A stretch of DNA of 64,000 nucleotides, from positions 50,979 to 114,978 of the forward strand of contig JBQCHL010000016.1 of assembly GCA_051954695.1 (NCBI GenBank), in the 5' to 3' direction. A model generated the notes under the pieces. It was given only the letters and a program-made list of their open reading frames with translations. It was not told the DNA's origin and made no database searches. Every line of letters begins with the position of its first letter. The first letter of the stretch is position 1. This stretch comes from Terrimonas_A sp051954695. GTDB taxonomy: Bacteria > Bacteroidota > Bacteroidia > Chitinophagales > Chitinophagaceae. The position numbers and the translations under genes were made by a program. Positions 42,722 to 53,473 of this stretch are shown one piece after another.

Positions 42722-45700
42722 CTATCTTATAAGGTTTACTGTACCTCTCTTTGTAATAACTGTATTATCGATAAAAGTAACTTTCACACCAAAAGGATAC
42801 ACGCCAACCGGCTGTTGTTTTCCCTTAAATGTTCCATCCCATCCCTTATCCTTATCTTTTGTTTCGTATACCAATTCGCCCCACTGGTTGAACACACGCA
42901 GTTCTACTGTCTTAATGGACGAACCATATGCTTTGAACACATCATTCTTGCCATCATTGTTTGGCGTAAAGGCATTCGGTATATAGAAGTCCTTATCACC
43001 TGGTTCAAGTGCTACGGTAAGGCTGGCTGTATCCAAACATCCATCCACAGAGCGTCCGATCACTGTAAATGTTTGTGAGCTGTCCTTGATGATAAAGGAC
43101 TGGCTCAAGGCTGTCTGGGCCTGGAATGCAGATGCCGGTTTCCAGGCAATTACAGAATAAGCGCTATTTGCACCAGAGGTAAGCGTAAGAGTAGTACCCG
43201 GCATGATCGGGTTTGTATTTGCTGTAAGCGTTACGTCAAAATCCCTTACCTGTACCTGCACAGAAGCTGTAGCCACACATCCCGCAGCGTTTGTTGCCAC
43301 TGCTGTATAAGTGGTAGTCGTTTGCGGATATACAATAACGCTATTACCGCCATTCATATTTTGCCAGGTGACAGTATTGCCCGGTGAAGAAGCTGTAATC
43401 GTTACTGCTTCGCCTTTGCATACAAGTGAAGCACCTGCTGCAGTAATGATCGGTTGACTATTTATGGTTACTATAACAGGTTTCACATCTGTAACACAAC
43501 CGCCAGTTGCAGAGATGCCACGGATATAATAAGTGCCGCTTACTGATATTGCTGATGCATTAGTCAACGGAGTAGTGCAGGCTGCATCTGTAAAGTACTG
43601 GAAGTTCAAACCTGAGGTGCTACCTGCGGTTACTGCTGCGGCAGTAATATCGACTGTGCCAGGCAAACAAGCGGGTGCAGGATTATTTACAACCAGTACC
43701 GGTATTGGCAGAATGCTAATGGTTGCAGTAGTGGTATTGCTGCAAAGCCCGTTATTAAAGCTGTAAGTAACAGTATAAGTGCCCGGTGTGCTATTGCTGA
43801 TATCGACAGCGCCGGTGGATGCATTGATAGACAGGCCTGCAGGACTGCTGGTATAAGCACCACCACTTAAACCGGTTTGTGTAACAGTGCCTGTGCCTCC
43901 TGCATCCACACAGAACGGAGAGCTGCTATAAGCTATTGTAGCAGTAGGTTGCAGATTGATCACCACATTCACCGCTTCTATGCCTGTAACACATCCTGAA
44001 GGAGCAACCCCTTGAATATAATAAGTACCGCTTGTACTGATCGCTTCAGGCTTGGATAAGGTAACAAGGCCGGCTGCATCAATATAATATTTATAAGTAA
44101 GACCTGGTGTGCTGCCCGCAGTGATTGTCGGAGCAGTGATGTCTACCGTACCTGGAGCGCAAACTGCTGCCGGGTTAGTGATCATCAGCACAGGCAGAGG
44201 ATCAATGCGCAGCGTTGCAGTAGTTGTGTTGCTGCAGGTGCCATTGGTAAAGCTGTATGTTACTGTATAGGTTCCCGGTGTGCTACCGACAATATCGACT
44301 TCACCGGTTGATGGGTTAATGGATAAACCTGGTGTTGAGCTGTACGTTCCGCCGCCCTGGCCTGTATGTGTAACTGTAGCTGCTGCTGTTTGTGCCGCAC
44401 AATATGGTGAACCGGCATAAGCAATTGTTGCAACAGGCTGCGGATTGATCACTACTGTAACAGGTTGGATCGTTGTCTTACACCCGGTTGCTGTTGTTCC
44501 CTGTATATAATAGGTGCCGCCTGTAGTTACCGCACCCGGGTTGGAAAGGGTAGTAGTGCCTGCAGCATTGGTGAAATAAGCAAAACTTAATCCTGGTGTG
44601 CTGCCTGCAGTTATTGCTGCAGCAGTGAGATCAATTGCTGCAGGTGCGCAAACAGGAGCTGGGTTGGTGATCGTCAATACCGGTTGTGGTGCTATTGTCA
44701 GGGTAGTCGTTGCAGTGTTGGTGCAGGACCCATTGCTGAATGTATAAGTAATGGTATATGTTCCCGGCGTACTTGCTGAGAGATTTACTTCACCTGTGGT
44801 GGGGTTAATTGACAATCCTGGGGTGGAACTATAACTTCCACCGCCCTGACCGGTCTGTGTAACAGTTGCGCTGCCGCCGGATGTACAGAACGGAGATCCC
44901 GCATAAGAGATGCTGGCCACTGGTAACGGGTTGATCGTTACAGTTACTGCTTTGACAGGTGTTTTACATCCTGAAGCAGCAGACCCCTGAATATAGTAAG
45001 TGCCGCTGCTGGTAATAGCAGAAGGATTAGGTAATGTTGTTGTTCCGGCAGCATCAGTGAAATAAACAAAACTTAATCCTGGTGTACTGCCTGCTGTTAT
45101 TGCTGCAGCAGTAAGATCAACACTGGCGGGTGCACAAACCGCCGCAGGATTATTGATTACCAATACAGGGTTCGCTACAATTGTTACAACAGTAGTAGTG
45201 GTATTGCTGCAGGACCCATTGCTGAAATTATATGTCACCGTATATGTTCCCGGAGTGCTGGCAGTTATATTAATAACACCTGTTGTAGGGTTGATCGCCA
45301 GCCCTGCAGTAGAACTGTATGTACCACCGCCCTGGCCGGTCTGTGTTACAGCTACAGAAGAGCTAGCTGCCTGGCAATAGGGTGAGCCGGGATAGCTGAT
45401 CGTAGCAACCGGCAAAGAATTGATCGTTACTGTTACCGGTAAGATTGCTGTTTTGCAACCTGAACCAGCAGTCCCCTGGATGTAATAGGTGCCACTTGTT
45501 CCTACTGCATTGGGGTTTGTCAATGCAGTGGTACCGCCGGCATCGGTGAAATAGTTAAAGGTCAAACCTGTGGTACTTCCTGTGGTTACAGCAGACGCAG
45601 TAAGATCAACAGTTGCTGGTGCGCAAACTGGTGCAGGATTATGTACGATCAATAATGGTGTTGCCACGATCGTGATCGATGTAGTAGTAGTGCTACTACA

Positions 45701-48700
45701 ATTTCCATTGCTAAAAGTGTAAGTTACCGTATAAGTGCCGGGAGTGCTGCTGCTTAGATTAATAGCACCGGTGGTAGGATTAATATTTAGTCCTGCAGTA
45801 GAGCTATAAGTTCCGCCAGCCTGACCTGTTTGTGTTACAGTAGCTGTTCCAGTTCCGCAATAAGGTGAACCGGTATAAGAAATGGATGCTGTGGGAACAG
45901 GGTTAACAACAACTGTTACCGGTTTGATGATTGGGGCGCAACCACCGGTTGAAGTTCCCTGGATATAATAAGTGCCGCTTGTTCCTATTGCAGACGGATT
46001 AGTTAATGGTGTAGTTCCTGCTGCATCAGCGAAATAGTTAAAGGTTAACCCTGGAGTACTTCCTGCTGTTATAGCAGATACAGTAATATCAACTGTTGCG
46101 GGCGCGCAAACCGGTGCCGGATTAGTGATCACCAGAATTGGAGGAGAAGAGATTACTATAGTCGTACTTGCAGTATTATTGCAGGTTCCATTGGAGAAAC
46201 TGTAAGTAACTGTATAGGTTCCAGGAGCGCTGCTGGCAAGATTAATAGCGCCTGTTGTTGGATTCAGTGAAAGACCTGCAGGCGTTGAACTGTAAGTGCC
46301 GCCAGTCTGCCCTGTTTGTGTTACAGCAACGGCTCCTGCAGCACAGAAAGGAGAGCCATTGTAAACAATACTTGCTATCGGCAAAGGATTGATCACAACT
46401 ACGACCGGTTTAATATCAGTACAGCCACCTACTGTTGTTCCTTTAATATAATAAGTGCCGCTTACTGAGATTGCAGAAGGATTGGATAAAACAGTTGTAC
46501 CTGAAGCATCCGTAAAATAAGTGAATGTTAAGCCGGGAGTGCTTCCTGCCGTAATACCGGCTTGAGTGATATCAACTGTTGCAGGCGAACAAACCGGTGC
46601 AGGATTGGTAATAGTCAGTACAGGCAAACCCGTTTTACCACCAGCATAATTAAATGTAGTAGTGTTCTGTGTTCCTACAACCAGTTCTGTAACAGGGCAG
46701 GCAACACCTGTTTGAGAACAAACACCGCCATAATGTATCACAGCCTGTTCTGTAACAGCCGCGCTGTTTCCTGTTGGATATGATGCAGCGGCCGCTGCCG
46801 GAACACGCACAGTTGCAGTGAACACAACAGAATCCCCTACATTCACACCAACGCCCATCAGGAAATTATAATTCCCTCCACTGGCACCTGTATAGCTGGC
46901 ACCACCCGGATCATGCGTGAAGCTGATAGAAGCAGCATCCAGTTGCCAGGGCGATGGCAGGTTTACTCTGAAACCATCTGCGATAGTGGTGGGTAATGGC
47001 CCCTGGTTAATGATCTTGAACTTATAGGTCGCTATAATATCACCAGTGGTGCAATCCATCACACCTGTAGTTGTTGTAGAGCTCATGCTATACAGGTTGG
47101 TGTATTGTGGAATGCCATTAATAGATATTTTCTGTCCCTGTTGTTGTGTTGAACTTACAACAGTGCCACAAAAAGCTGAACCGGCTGAAGCAAACCGGAG
47201 ACTTCCGCCGCTTGAAAATCCGCAAGCTGTTTGCAAACCAAATTTAACTCTGAACCCGGATGTAGAAGGTAATACAGGGATCTCGGATGCGGGTATAGTA
47301 AATACAATACTGTTCGATCCGGTTGTTACCTGTGCATCAGCAACAGGAATATAAGAACCGCTGCCGGCAGGATATTCCAACTGGAATGTCCCGGGTACAT
47401 ATGTAACACCTGAAGCCGGGAGGTAAGCTGTTACGGTAAGATCTTTTATTCCGGAAGAACCTGTATTGATCGTTTCTATCTCATAAGTCAGTACATCACA
47501 AAGATCATGCGCAGGAGTGGAAGCCGGCTCTGAAACAATTGAAGTCTGCAAAGCAGGTTGCAGCGGGATCACTGCCAGCTTAATTTCTTTTTTATACACC
47601 GCAGCTCCGACATTGGCAGGATAAGTGCCTGTATTGGCACAATCATACCAGTAAGCCAGTTGAATACTATCTTTAATACAACTTGTGTAAGTAGCATTGA
47701 TGCGGTAATAATTACTGCTTTGCCCCAATGTTCCCAATTGGTAAATACCAGCACCAGTCGGAGTAATGGAGGATAGTACAAAACCACCCGCACCGCTCAG
47801 GCGTTGAACACTATTGATGGTAACGCCCGCCCCGCTTGCTTTGCCCATCCATACTCTTAGGGCCGTAGCAATGGTCGGATTGCTGATCTGTATTTCCCAA
47901 CTGATATTAGCATCAGTAGAAGTTGGTGTGGCATTGGCTGTGCTGGCGATAATCTCAGGAGCAGTTAAATAAATACTATCCTTCTCTGTAATTGAAGCAT
48001 TTGCAAAACCGGTGTTGTAGCCTGGAGTAGCCACCTGGCTCATATAGAAGAGTGCTTCTGAACCTGGCACAGCCTCACATTGAGGTTTGACCGTTACCAT
48101 TGCATTAAGACTATGACCCTGATCACCGGCAGGGAAAGTGCCGTTCTGGAATAAGCTGGCAATATCAAATACCAATGGATTGGCAGCAGCGTTCACAGGA
48201 GTTACTGTAACCGTTTTTGAAGTAGTAATACCAACGCCGGTTGTGTAGGTATAAGTAACCGATGCAGATACATAGGTATAGTTTGCAGGAACGGTGTAAC
48301 GGAATTCATCATGAATGCTGACAGGCCGGTATTCATTTATAAAAGGCTTACTGCCCGCAGCAGTTCCACCCAGTGATAAGAAATGGTCCATTTCAGTTAC
48401 CAGGTTTCCATTGCCAATCAGTGAATAAGTTCTTGTACCGGTAGTGCCGTTTCCATAACCTACCAGGGTAAAGTTGCCTTGTGGACTATTACCACAAATA
48501 AATTGATGTGCAGGATCAGAAGGATCAGCTATATCACTTAGATAAAAACTATTCTTCACTTGTACAGGCACGAACACAGATCCTGGGTTGCCGGTTACTT
48601 TATAATATATATACACCGCTATGGAATCCCCATTCTGGTATTCGGTGTAACCAGGAGGAAGAGGCGTAAAGCTATTGAGTGTGGTGATGCTTACATCAAC

Positions 48701-50917
48701 TTTCCGGGTATTGCCATTGGCGCCCTGTACCGGGATATTGTTGCAGGTATAAAATGGGGTAGTGCTGCCAACCGGGTAAATTTCTACCCTGGCATATAAG
48801 CTGCTGAGATGACTGGCACCAGCAGAAAAGGTATCCACCGCATAAGCATATTGGAAACTGGGGGAAGCCGTTCCTCTCACAAATCTTCCGTTGAATACAG
48901 CCATAACGGTATCTCCCGGCATTGCAAGGTCGTGTCTTACTTTGGAGAGATCGGGAGTGCCCGATGCGTCTGCCACTCCATTATTATCATTGTCCGCAAG
49001 GCCTAAATTGGTACGTTGGATACTGAATCCGGCGAATTCCATTCCTCCAAGCACATCACAGGGAGGTTGAGGACAGGCAAGCGTAACAGGGGTCGCTTCT
49101 GAGATTAACCATTCTTCTGCGGCACAGGCATTACTGCTTTTCAAATATCCGTTGAGGGTAACGGTATTTCCAGTTGAAGGAATGTTGCAGTCGAGTGTAA
49201 GATTATCAAAAGCAAGCACAGCATTCTGCAATGTGCTTACAGAAAATCCGGGCGTAATAATATAAACAGCAGTGATCGTATTCGTAACTGCATTAAAATT
49301 GAATGAAGAAGGGCTAGCCAGAATTGCTCCTGTAACCGGGTGCTTTAAGCTGAGATCTGATGCATTGCCACTAAAATTGATGCTGTTGGGCAATATCAAT
49401 TCAAATCTAATAGAGGAGGCATTAGCACCTGTGTTCACATATATGCCGGATAAGGCAGTGGGAAAACGATATTTGAAAACATAAGGCTGGCCCGGTACAA
49501 GCGTCGCGGGGAGTGAAGCCTGTGGCACCAATTGGGTTTGGAGGGGATTACGCAGCAGGGATGATACGGGTGTGGTCCTTCCTCCGCAAGGTGCTTCATA
49601 ATCATATCGCAATAATGTACCTGCAGTAAATAAAGTATTATTAACAGGCGCTGTTACCTGGCAATTCTTTTCTGTATAAGTTATAAAAAGAGTATCTCCC
49701 GGGTTAATGACCGGTATCTTGAAAAATACATTGCTGCTGGCGCTGCCAAAACAGGAAGCAGGCGTATTAAAGTTGTTTGAAAGGGTAGGGGTCAGCGGCG
49801 CCCAGGTGCCATTCAGTCCGAATTTATACTGGAAGCCTGAATAAGCAGCCTGTGCAGATGCAGTTGTATTTGCATCAAATGCCTGCAAGGCTGCGGCTGA
49901 AAGGGAAGAAGTGGAGAAGAGGTTCAGCGAAAGATCATTCAACCTCACACTGCCGGCATTCGTCAACCGGATAGTTTGTGTATAATTTTCACCGCGGCAG
50001 CTCAGGTTTTGCAGATCAGGAATGATCTTGAGCAAAGGCACATAAGAATTATTCACTGTTGCGCCCGCTGTGGCCACACCGCCTACATTATTGGTAGTAC
50101 ACGGACTGCCATCGCAGCCAAACCAGGTAGCGAATTTTGATTGAAGGTTACAATTGCTCACCATGGTCACGTTTTCAATAAGCGTGATGCTCTGGCCCTG
50201 CGTAAGCTCGCCGCCTGAAAGCGTAAAAGTGGTGACTGTATCAGTCCCCACAATAGTTTTATCTGTGATAAAGGTCCATCCGCCACTCACGGATATTCCT
50301 TTAATATATAGTCCACTGCCGCTGGTATCTGCAAGATGTATTTTTGATACGCTCCCCCATCCATTATTAGTGATCGTGACTGTACGCGTATAGTTATCAC
50401 CCGCTGCGCCGAAATAATTGCTGTTGGTAATATTGGTGATGGTAAGGGAAGCGCTTTGCGTATTGAAACTATTGCTGGTAACGGATGATGCCGAAAAACA
50501 GGAAGAATTGAATGAATAATTGACCTGGTTATTAACAGATGTTCCCGCATTTAAGGCGGCACAGGTGGCATAAGCTTCATAACTTACCTCAGTGAAGCCT
50601 GGTGCAGCAGGAATGGTTTGAATATCGAGCGTAGCAGTGTTAGCAGAAAAAGAAGTCTCACTTACAGTACCGGTGCCACCTGAGAGAGCAGCTGAACCGC
50701 TTACATATACATAACCAACGGGCAGGCTGATATTCAGTGTACCCTGCGAACATGCAGTAGTGCCTCCTATAATTTTCACCTTGAATACAGCGTTGCCATT
50801 GCATACGTTCACAGGTGCAGATGGAGCACCATAATCAGGTTGCAGCGTTTGTGCAACTAAGGGGTTAAGGCTTAATAAAAGGAGGCCCAACAGTAGAATG
50901 GGCAGGAATCTTTTCAT
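42722..50917 (-). CDS. Giant T9SS type-B repeat surface protein
   Basis: A 2731-residue protein for T9SS-dependent export and surface display. The start is ATG 50917, giving the signal peptide MKRFLPILLLGLLLLSLNPL and VAQ. Residues 25-1420 hold DUF11-like and immunoglobulin-like modules. Residues about 1430-2410 hold seven Ig-like_CHU_C-type units of about 162 residues (next entry). A further Ig/PKD-like unit follows (ASLVCKGEAVTITASSPGNT). The end is the gliding-motility-associated (CHU_C type-B) domain from about residue 2640: FYIPNAFTPNNDGKNDVFKA, VFNQWGELVYETKDKDKGWD, and FTV-type closing strands. It is probably an adhesin or matrix component; it is the first gene of the operon with PorP/SprF and the PorE-like protein. 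Confidence 0.92.
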   Translation of the reverse strand: MKRFLPILLLGLLLLSLNPLVAQTLQPDYGAPSAPVNVCNGNAVFKVKIIGGTTACSQGTLNISLPVGYVYVSGSAALSGGTGTVSETSFSANTATLDIQTIPAAPGFTEVSYEAYATCAALNAGTSVNNQVNYSFNSSCFSASSVTSNSFNTQSASLTITNITNSNYFGAAGDNYTRTVTITNNGWGSVSKIHLADTSGSGLYIKGISVSGGWTFITDKTIVGTDTVTTFTLSGGELTQGQSITLIENVTMVSNCNLQSKFATWFGCDGSPCTTNNVGGVATAGATVNNSYVPLLKIIPDLQNLSCRGENYTQTIRLTNAGSVRLNDLSLNLFSTSSLSAAALQAFDANTTASAQAAYSGFQYKFGLNGTWAPLTPTLSNNFNTPASCFGSASSNVFFKIPVINPGDTLFITYTEKNCQVTAPVNNTLFTAGTLLRYDYEAPCGGRTTPVSSLLRNPLQTQLVPQASLPATLVPGQPYVFKYRFPTALSGIYVNTGANASSIRFELILPNSINFSGNASDLSLKHPVTGAILASPSSFNFNAVTNTITAVYIITPGFSVSTLQNAVLAFDNLTLDCNIPSTGNTVTLNGYLKSSNACAAEEWLISEATPVTLACPQPPCDVLGGMEFAGFSIQRTNLGLADNDNNGVADASGTPDLSKVRHDLAMPGDTVMAVFNGRFVRGTASPSFQYAYAVDTFSAGASHLSSLYARVEIYPVGSTTPFYTCNNIPVQGANGNTRKVDVSITTLNSFTPLPPGYTEYQNGDSIAVYIYYKVTGNPGSVFVPVQVKNSFYLSDIADPSDPAHQFICGNSPQGNFTLVGYGNGTTGTRTYSLIGNGNLVTEMDHFLSLGGTAAGSKPFINEYRPVSIHDEFRYTVPANYTYVSASVTYTYTTGVGITTSKTVTVTPVNAAANPLVFDIASLFQNGTFPAGDQGHSLNAMVTVKPQCEAVPGSEALFYMSQVATPGYNTGFANASITEKDSIYLTAPEIIASTANATPTSTDANISWEIQISNPTIATALRVWMGKASGAGVTINSVQRLSGAGGFVLSSITPTGAGIYQLGTLGQSSNYYRINATYTSCIKDSIQLAYWYDCANTGTYPANVGAAVYKKEIKLAVIPLQPALQTSIVSEPASTPAHDLCDVLTYEIETINTGSSGIKDLTVTAYLPASGVTYVPGTFQLEYPAGSGSYIPVADAQVTTGSNSIVFTIPASEIPVLPSTSGFRVKFGLQTACGFSSGGSLRFASAGSAFCGTVVSSTQQQGQKISINGIPQYTNLYSMSSTTTTGVMDCTTGDIIATYKFKIINQGPLPTTIADGFRVNLPSPWQLDAASISFTHDPGGASYTGASGGNYNFLMGVGVNVGDSVVFTATVRVPAAAAASYPTGNSAAVTEQAVIHYGGVCSQTGVACPVTELVVGTQNTTTFNYAGGKTGLPVLTITNPAPVCSPATVDITQAGITAGSTPGLTFTYFTDASGTTVLSNPSAISVSGTYYIKGTTVGGCTDIKPVVVVINPLPIASIVYNGSPFCAAGAVAVTQTGQTGGTYSSTPAGLSLNPTTGAINLASSAPGTYTVTYSFSNGTCNNTASTTIVISSPPILVITNPAPVCAPATVDITVSAITAGSTPGLTFNYFADAAGTTPLTNPSAIGTSGTYYIQGTSTGGCAPIIKPVTVVVNPVPTASISYTGSPYCGTGTATVTQTGQAGGTYSSTAGLNINPTTGAINLSSSTPGTYTVTYTFSNGNCSSTTTTSITIVATPLLIVHNPAPVCAPATVDLTASAVTTGSTTGLTFNYFTDAGGTTALTNPNAVGTSGTYYIQGTAGSGCKTAILPVTVTINSLPVATISYPGSPYCQAASSSVAVTQTGQGGGTYSSTAGLAINPTTGVINITASTPGTYTVTYNFSNGSCSNTTTTVVTIVANPVLVINNPAAVCAPASVDLTAAAITAGSTPGLSFVYFTDAAGTTTLPNPSAITSSGTYYIQGSAASGCKTPVKAVTVTINPLPVASISYAGSPFCTSGGSATVTQTGQGGGSYSSTPGLSINPTTGEVNLSASTPGTYTITYTFSNGSCTNTATTTLTIAPQPVLTITNPAPVCAPAAIDLTAAAITAGSTPGLSFAYFTNAAGTTTLSNPGAVTTGGTYYIQGTTATGCKTTIQPVTVVINPQPVATIAYAGSPYCAAQTAAATVTHTGQGGGTYSSTPGLSINPSTGEVDIVGSTPGTYTVTYSFTNGTCSNTTTATLRIDPLPVLMITNPAAVCAPGTVDITAPTITAGSTPGLTYKYYIDAAGLVTLSKPEAISTSGTYYIQGVAPSGCVTGIEAVNVVINLQPTATIAYSSSPFCVDAGGTGTVTQTGLSGGAYTSSPAGLSINASTGAVDISNSTPGTYTVTYSFNNGLCSNTTTATISILPIPVLVVNNPAPACLPGTVDITAAAVTAGSTSGLNFQYFTDAACTTPLTNASAISVSGTYYIRGISATGGCVTDVKPVIVTINSQPIITAAGASLVCKGEAVTITASSPGNTVTWQNMNGGNSVIVYPQTTTTYTAVATNAAGCVATASVQVQVRDFDVTLTANTNPIMPGTTLTLTSGANSAYSVIAWKPASAFQAQTALSQSFIIKDSSQTFTVIGRSVDGCLDTASLTVALEPGDKDFYIPNAFTPNNDGKNDVFKAYGSSIKTVELRVFNQWGELVYETKDKDKGWDGTFKGKQQPVGVYPFGVKVTFIDNTVITKRGTVNLIR
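43672..46640 (-). repeat. Seven tandem coding repeats, about 485 nt each
   Basis: The segment coding NPAPVCAPATVDIT, or a close variant, recurs near 46591, 46110, 45628, 45138, 44651, 44165 and 43672, with steps of 481-493 nt (about 162 codons). The first six units each continue to a second half with YAGSPFC...TQTGQGGGTYSS; the seventh lacks that half. DNA similarity between neighbours is high, so unit loss or gain by recombination is likely. Confidence 0.9.
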
Positions 50918-51650
50918 GGTTCGGGTAGAGTTGAATAACGGTGTCAATGGGATCAGCGGGATAGGGGATCCTACTCATACCAAGATACCTTTGAGACTAC
51001 CAGCTTTTACGGTGATCATTTACCGGGTTGACCGGGAATAGTGTTGAGAAGCGGTGGCGCCTGATGAGGCGATATGACGGGACGGGCAGTGTAGTTTTGT
51101 TTCATGTTTTTCTGGATTTTGGATGGATTGCCTGAAGCAACTGATTATTAAAATAAATCAATTGCACAGTATTAAACAACAGTTAAAGCCTGATTATTGC
51201 GTGTTCGGCCTTTATCGTAGAAAAAACTACATGGAAATACTCATTTCGAGCGGTACAAACTCTTAAAAAATCGCTTTTTTACCTCGATCTATAAGGATAT
51301 TAAATCGTATGTTTCCCGGTGATTTGTACGCATTTAATGCAGATTTTACCGGTTTTGCGCCTGAAAATGGAAATGGATGAAATGACTTACAGGCAAGCGT
51401 TTCAGGCTGTGGCAACAGGTATTTGTACGCATCCTTACGATAGTTTAAGGCTGCATAAATTCCCTTGGGTTATTCATACATAAGAGTATTTACCAGGCGG
51501 CAATGAAAATACACTATACGCATACCGTACTACTACGTTTACTAAGTAATCAAAAAAAGGTTTTCCACATATTTTTCACATGGAACATGTCCACCCGCTG
51601 AAACCTTTAACTGGCAAGGGTTTCAGCCTTATCCACTGAAAATGAAAAAA
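50918..51650. other. Long non-coding region between giant gene and araC-type gene
   Basis: About 730 bp without a credible gene. It must hold the promoter of the surface-protein operon (reverse), for which I see only a partial -7 match (TATCTTGG on the reverse strand near 50984). TTTGTACGCAT occurs twice (51328 and 51422). A hairpin GCTGAAACC / GGTTTCAGC spans 51597-51628, close to the end of the AraC gene. Confidence 0.5.
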
Positions 51651-52526
51651 TTATTCGACAGGTTTTTCAGAGACCTGAGCCGGATTGAAGCGAAAAAAAT
51701 TCTGGCGGAAGGTCTTCGGATTTATACTCTTTTTCTTCAAGAAAACCCTGTTGAAATAGGCCAGATTCTCAAACCCGCAACTATAAGCAATGGCTCCAAC
51801 AGGTTGATCAGACCCTGTCAGCAAGGCACAAGCCCGGCTGATGCGGACATCATTCACATAGTCTGAGAAGGTCTTTCCCGTAGCCCGGCGGAAGAATTTG
51901 CAAAATGCAGCCTCCGACAGGTTGACCAAACCAGCCACTTCATCCAGGCCTATCTTCCGGTCTATATTTCGTTGAACATAGCGGCAAACCTTATTGATCC
52001 GGGTTTCGTTTTCTCCACCAGTAACTGGTATAAAATTTTGAGAAGCAAGAATTAATGGCTGTTGTTGCGACAACTGCTCCAATATAGACAGGAGTTGAAC
52101 GATTTTCTCCGGACCGGTCAATGCGGGTAAATGGCAAAGCTCTTTCCAGAGTGCCGGTTTCCCGGGAAAACAAAGCCCCCTGGCCGAAAGATCAAGCAGG
52201 TCCGCCAGCTTTTTAAATTCCGGGAAGTTTAGAAAAGCATTAATAAAAGCCGTGGGAAATTGGATCACGATCGCTGAGCAATCCTTTTCTAACGGGTCGC
52301 TTACCCAGGTATGCGGCATAGAGGGACCTATAAGCACCAGGTCGCCCGGCCCAAAGCTCTCATGACTATCACCTACAAGCCTTTTCCCGCTGCCCTCAAT
52401 GATCAGGGTCAGCTCATACTCGGGGTGATAATGCCATTTAAACTCAAACGAAGGAACATCCAACTGGTAAGCCAGAAAGGATTGATTCCCTTTTTTACTG
52501 CCAATATCTTCATAGAAAGGCTTCAT
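51651..52526 (-). CDS. AraC-family regulator with cupin sensor
   Basis: A 291-residue regulator. The N-terminal cupin-type domain (residues 10-120) has FKWHYHPEYELTLIIEGSGK and FGPGDLVLIGPSMPHTW, typical for binding a small sugar-like effector. Two helix-turn-helix motifs occupy residues 180-285 (LDEVAGLVNLSEAAFCKFFR, IAYSCGFENLAYFNRVFLKK). It is divergent from the phytanoyl-CoA dioxygenase-like gene and probably activates the dioxygenase-GH127-GH13 genes in response to a sugar; this is inferred from position. Confidence 0.92.
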   Translation of the reverse strand: MKPFYEDIGSKKGNQSFLAYQLDVPSFEFKWHYHPEYELTLIIEGSGKRLVGDSHESFGPGDLVLIGPSMPHTWVSDPLEKDCSAIVIQFPTAFINAFLNFPEFKKLADLLDLSARGLCFPGKPALWKELCHLPALTGPEKIVQLLSILEQLSQQQPLILASQNFIPVTGGENETRINKVCRYVQRNIDRKIGLDEVAGLVNLSEAAFCKFFRRATGKTFSDYVNDVRISRACALLTGSDQPVGAIAYSCGFENLAYFNRVFLKKKSINPKTFRQNFFRFNPAQVSEKPVE

Positions 52527-52651
52527 ACATACTTTTACAAACTCAAATTTCGATAAAATATTTAAAAATTGTCAATATAGTATCGGTTATTTACAGTTCA
52601 GTACGCTTTTAGGAGATAATTGCTGGGTAGGTTTGTTTAAAATTATTTGCT

Positions 52652-53473
52652 ATGCCAGTTTTGAACGATTCAATTCTCAGGGATCTTAGCTCTCCCTATA
52701 TATTTACTCCCGAGCAGGTCCGCTTCTACCAAACCAATCGGTTTATCAAACTCAAACAAGTGCTGGAGCCTGAGACCATCCGCTTTTTTAACGAAGTCAT
52801 TTCTGACCGGGTGGCAAAGATGAATACTACTACCACAAGCCTGAAAGAGCGAGATACTTATGGAAAGGCTTTTTTGCAATTATTCAATCTCTGGAGAGAG
52901 GATGAATTGGTAAAAACCCTGGTATTCAGTAAAAAACTGGCTAATATAGCTGCAGCACTCATGCAGGTGAAAGGCGTCAGGCTGTATCATGACCAGGCTC
53001 TTTTTAAAGAAAGCGGAGGAGGCATTACCCCCTGGCACGCCGACCAATATTACTGGCCCCTGGAAACAGATAAAACCGTTACGGCCTGGATTCCTTTACA
53101 GGAAACCCCGCTCGAAATGGGCCCATTGGAGTTCAGCGCAGGCAGTCATCAAATAGTCGAAGGTCGTGAACTCGCTATTGGTGATGAAAGCGAGACCATC
53201 ATACAACAAAAGCTTCGCGTCACCGATTTCAAACATGTAATCGAAGCTTTTGACATCGGAGAAGTGAGCTATCATTCGGGCTGGGTCTTCCATAGAGCTG
53301 GAGCTAATACTACCAATAGTATGAGGAAAGTGATGACCGTTATATATATGGACAAAGACATGCGGTTGAAAAAACCAGAAAACTCCAACCAGATACATGA
53401 CTGGGAAACCTGGTGTCCGGGTGCTGTTCCGGGTGAAGTGATCAATTCACCGATCAATCCCGTCTTAAGTTAA
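52652..53473 (+). CDS. Phytanoyl-CoA dioxygenase (PhyH) family protein
   Basis: A 273-residue Fe(II)/2-oxoglutarate oxygenase. FTPEQVRFYQTNRFIKLKQV is the family start. The metal triad is visible as ITPWHADQYYW (H-x-D near residue 130) and the later histidine in SYHSGWVFHRAGANTT near residue 205; the 2-oxoglutarate arginine is expected in MRKVMTVIYMD. It has no signal peptide. Its gene starts 126 bp from the divergent AraC gene and precedes GH127, so its product may modify a sugar-linked metabolite; the substrate is unknown. Confidence 0.9.
   Translation: MPVLNDSILRDLSSPYIFTPEQVRFYQTNRFIKLKQVLEPETIRFFNEVISDRVAKMNTTTTSLKERDTYGKAFLQLFNLWREDELVKTLVFSKKLANIAAALMQVKGVRLYHDQALFKESGGGITPWHADQYYWPLETDKTVTAWIPLQETPLEMGPLEFSAGSHQIVEGRELAIGDESETIIQQKLRVTDFKHVIEAFDIGEVSYHSGWVFHRAGANTTNSMRKVMTVIYMDKDMRLKKPENSNQIHDWETWCPGAVPGEVINSPINPVLS

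Noticed and set aside
50986..50993. A perfect TACCTTTG -7 element on the forward strand upstream of the giant gene.
   Set aside because: No -33 element at the right distance and no forward gene or RNA follows, so it is probably chance.
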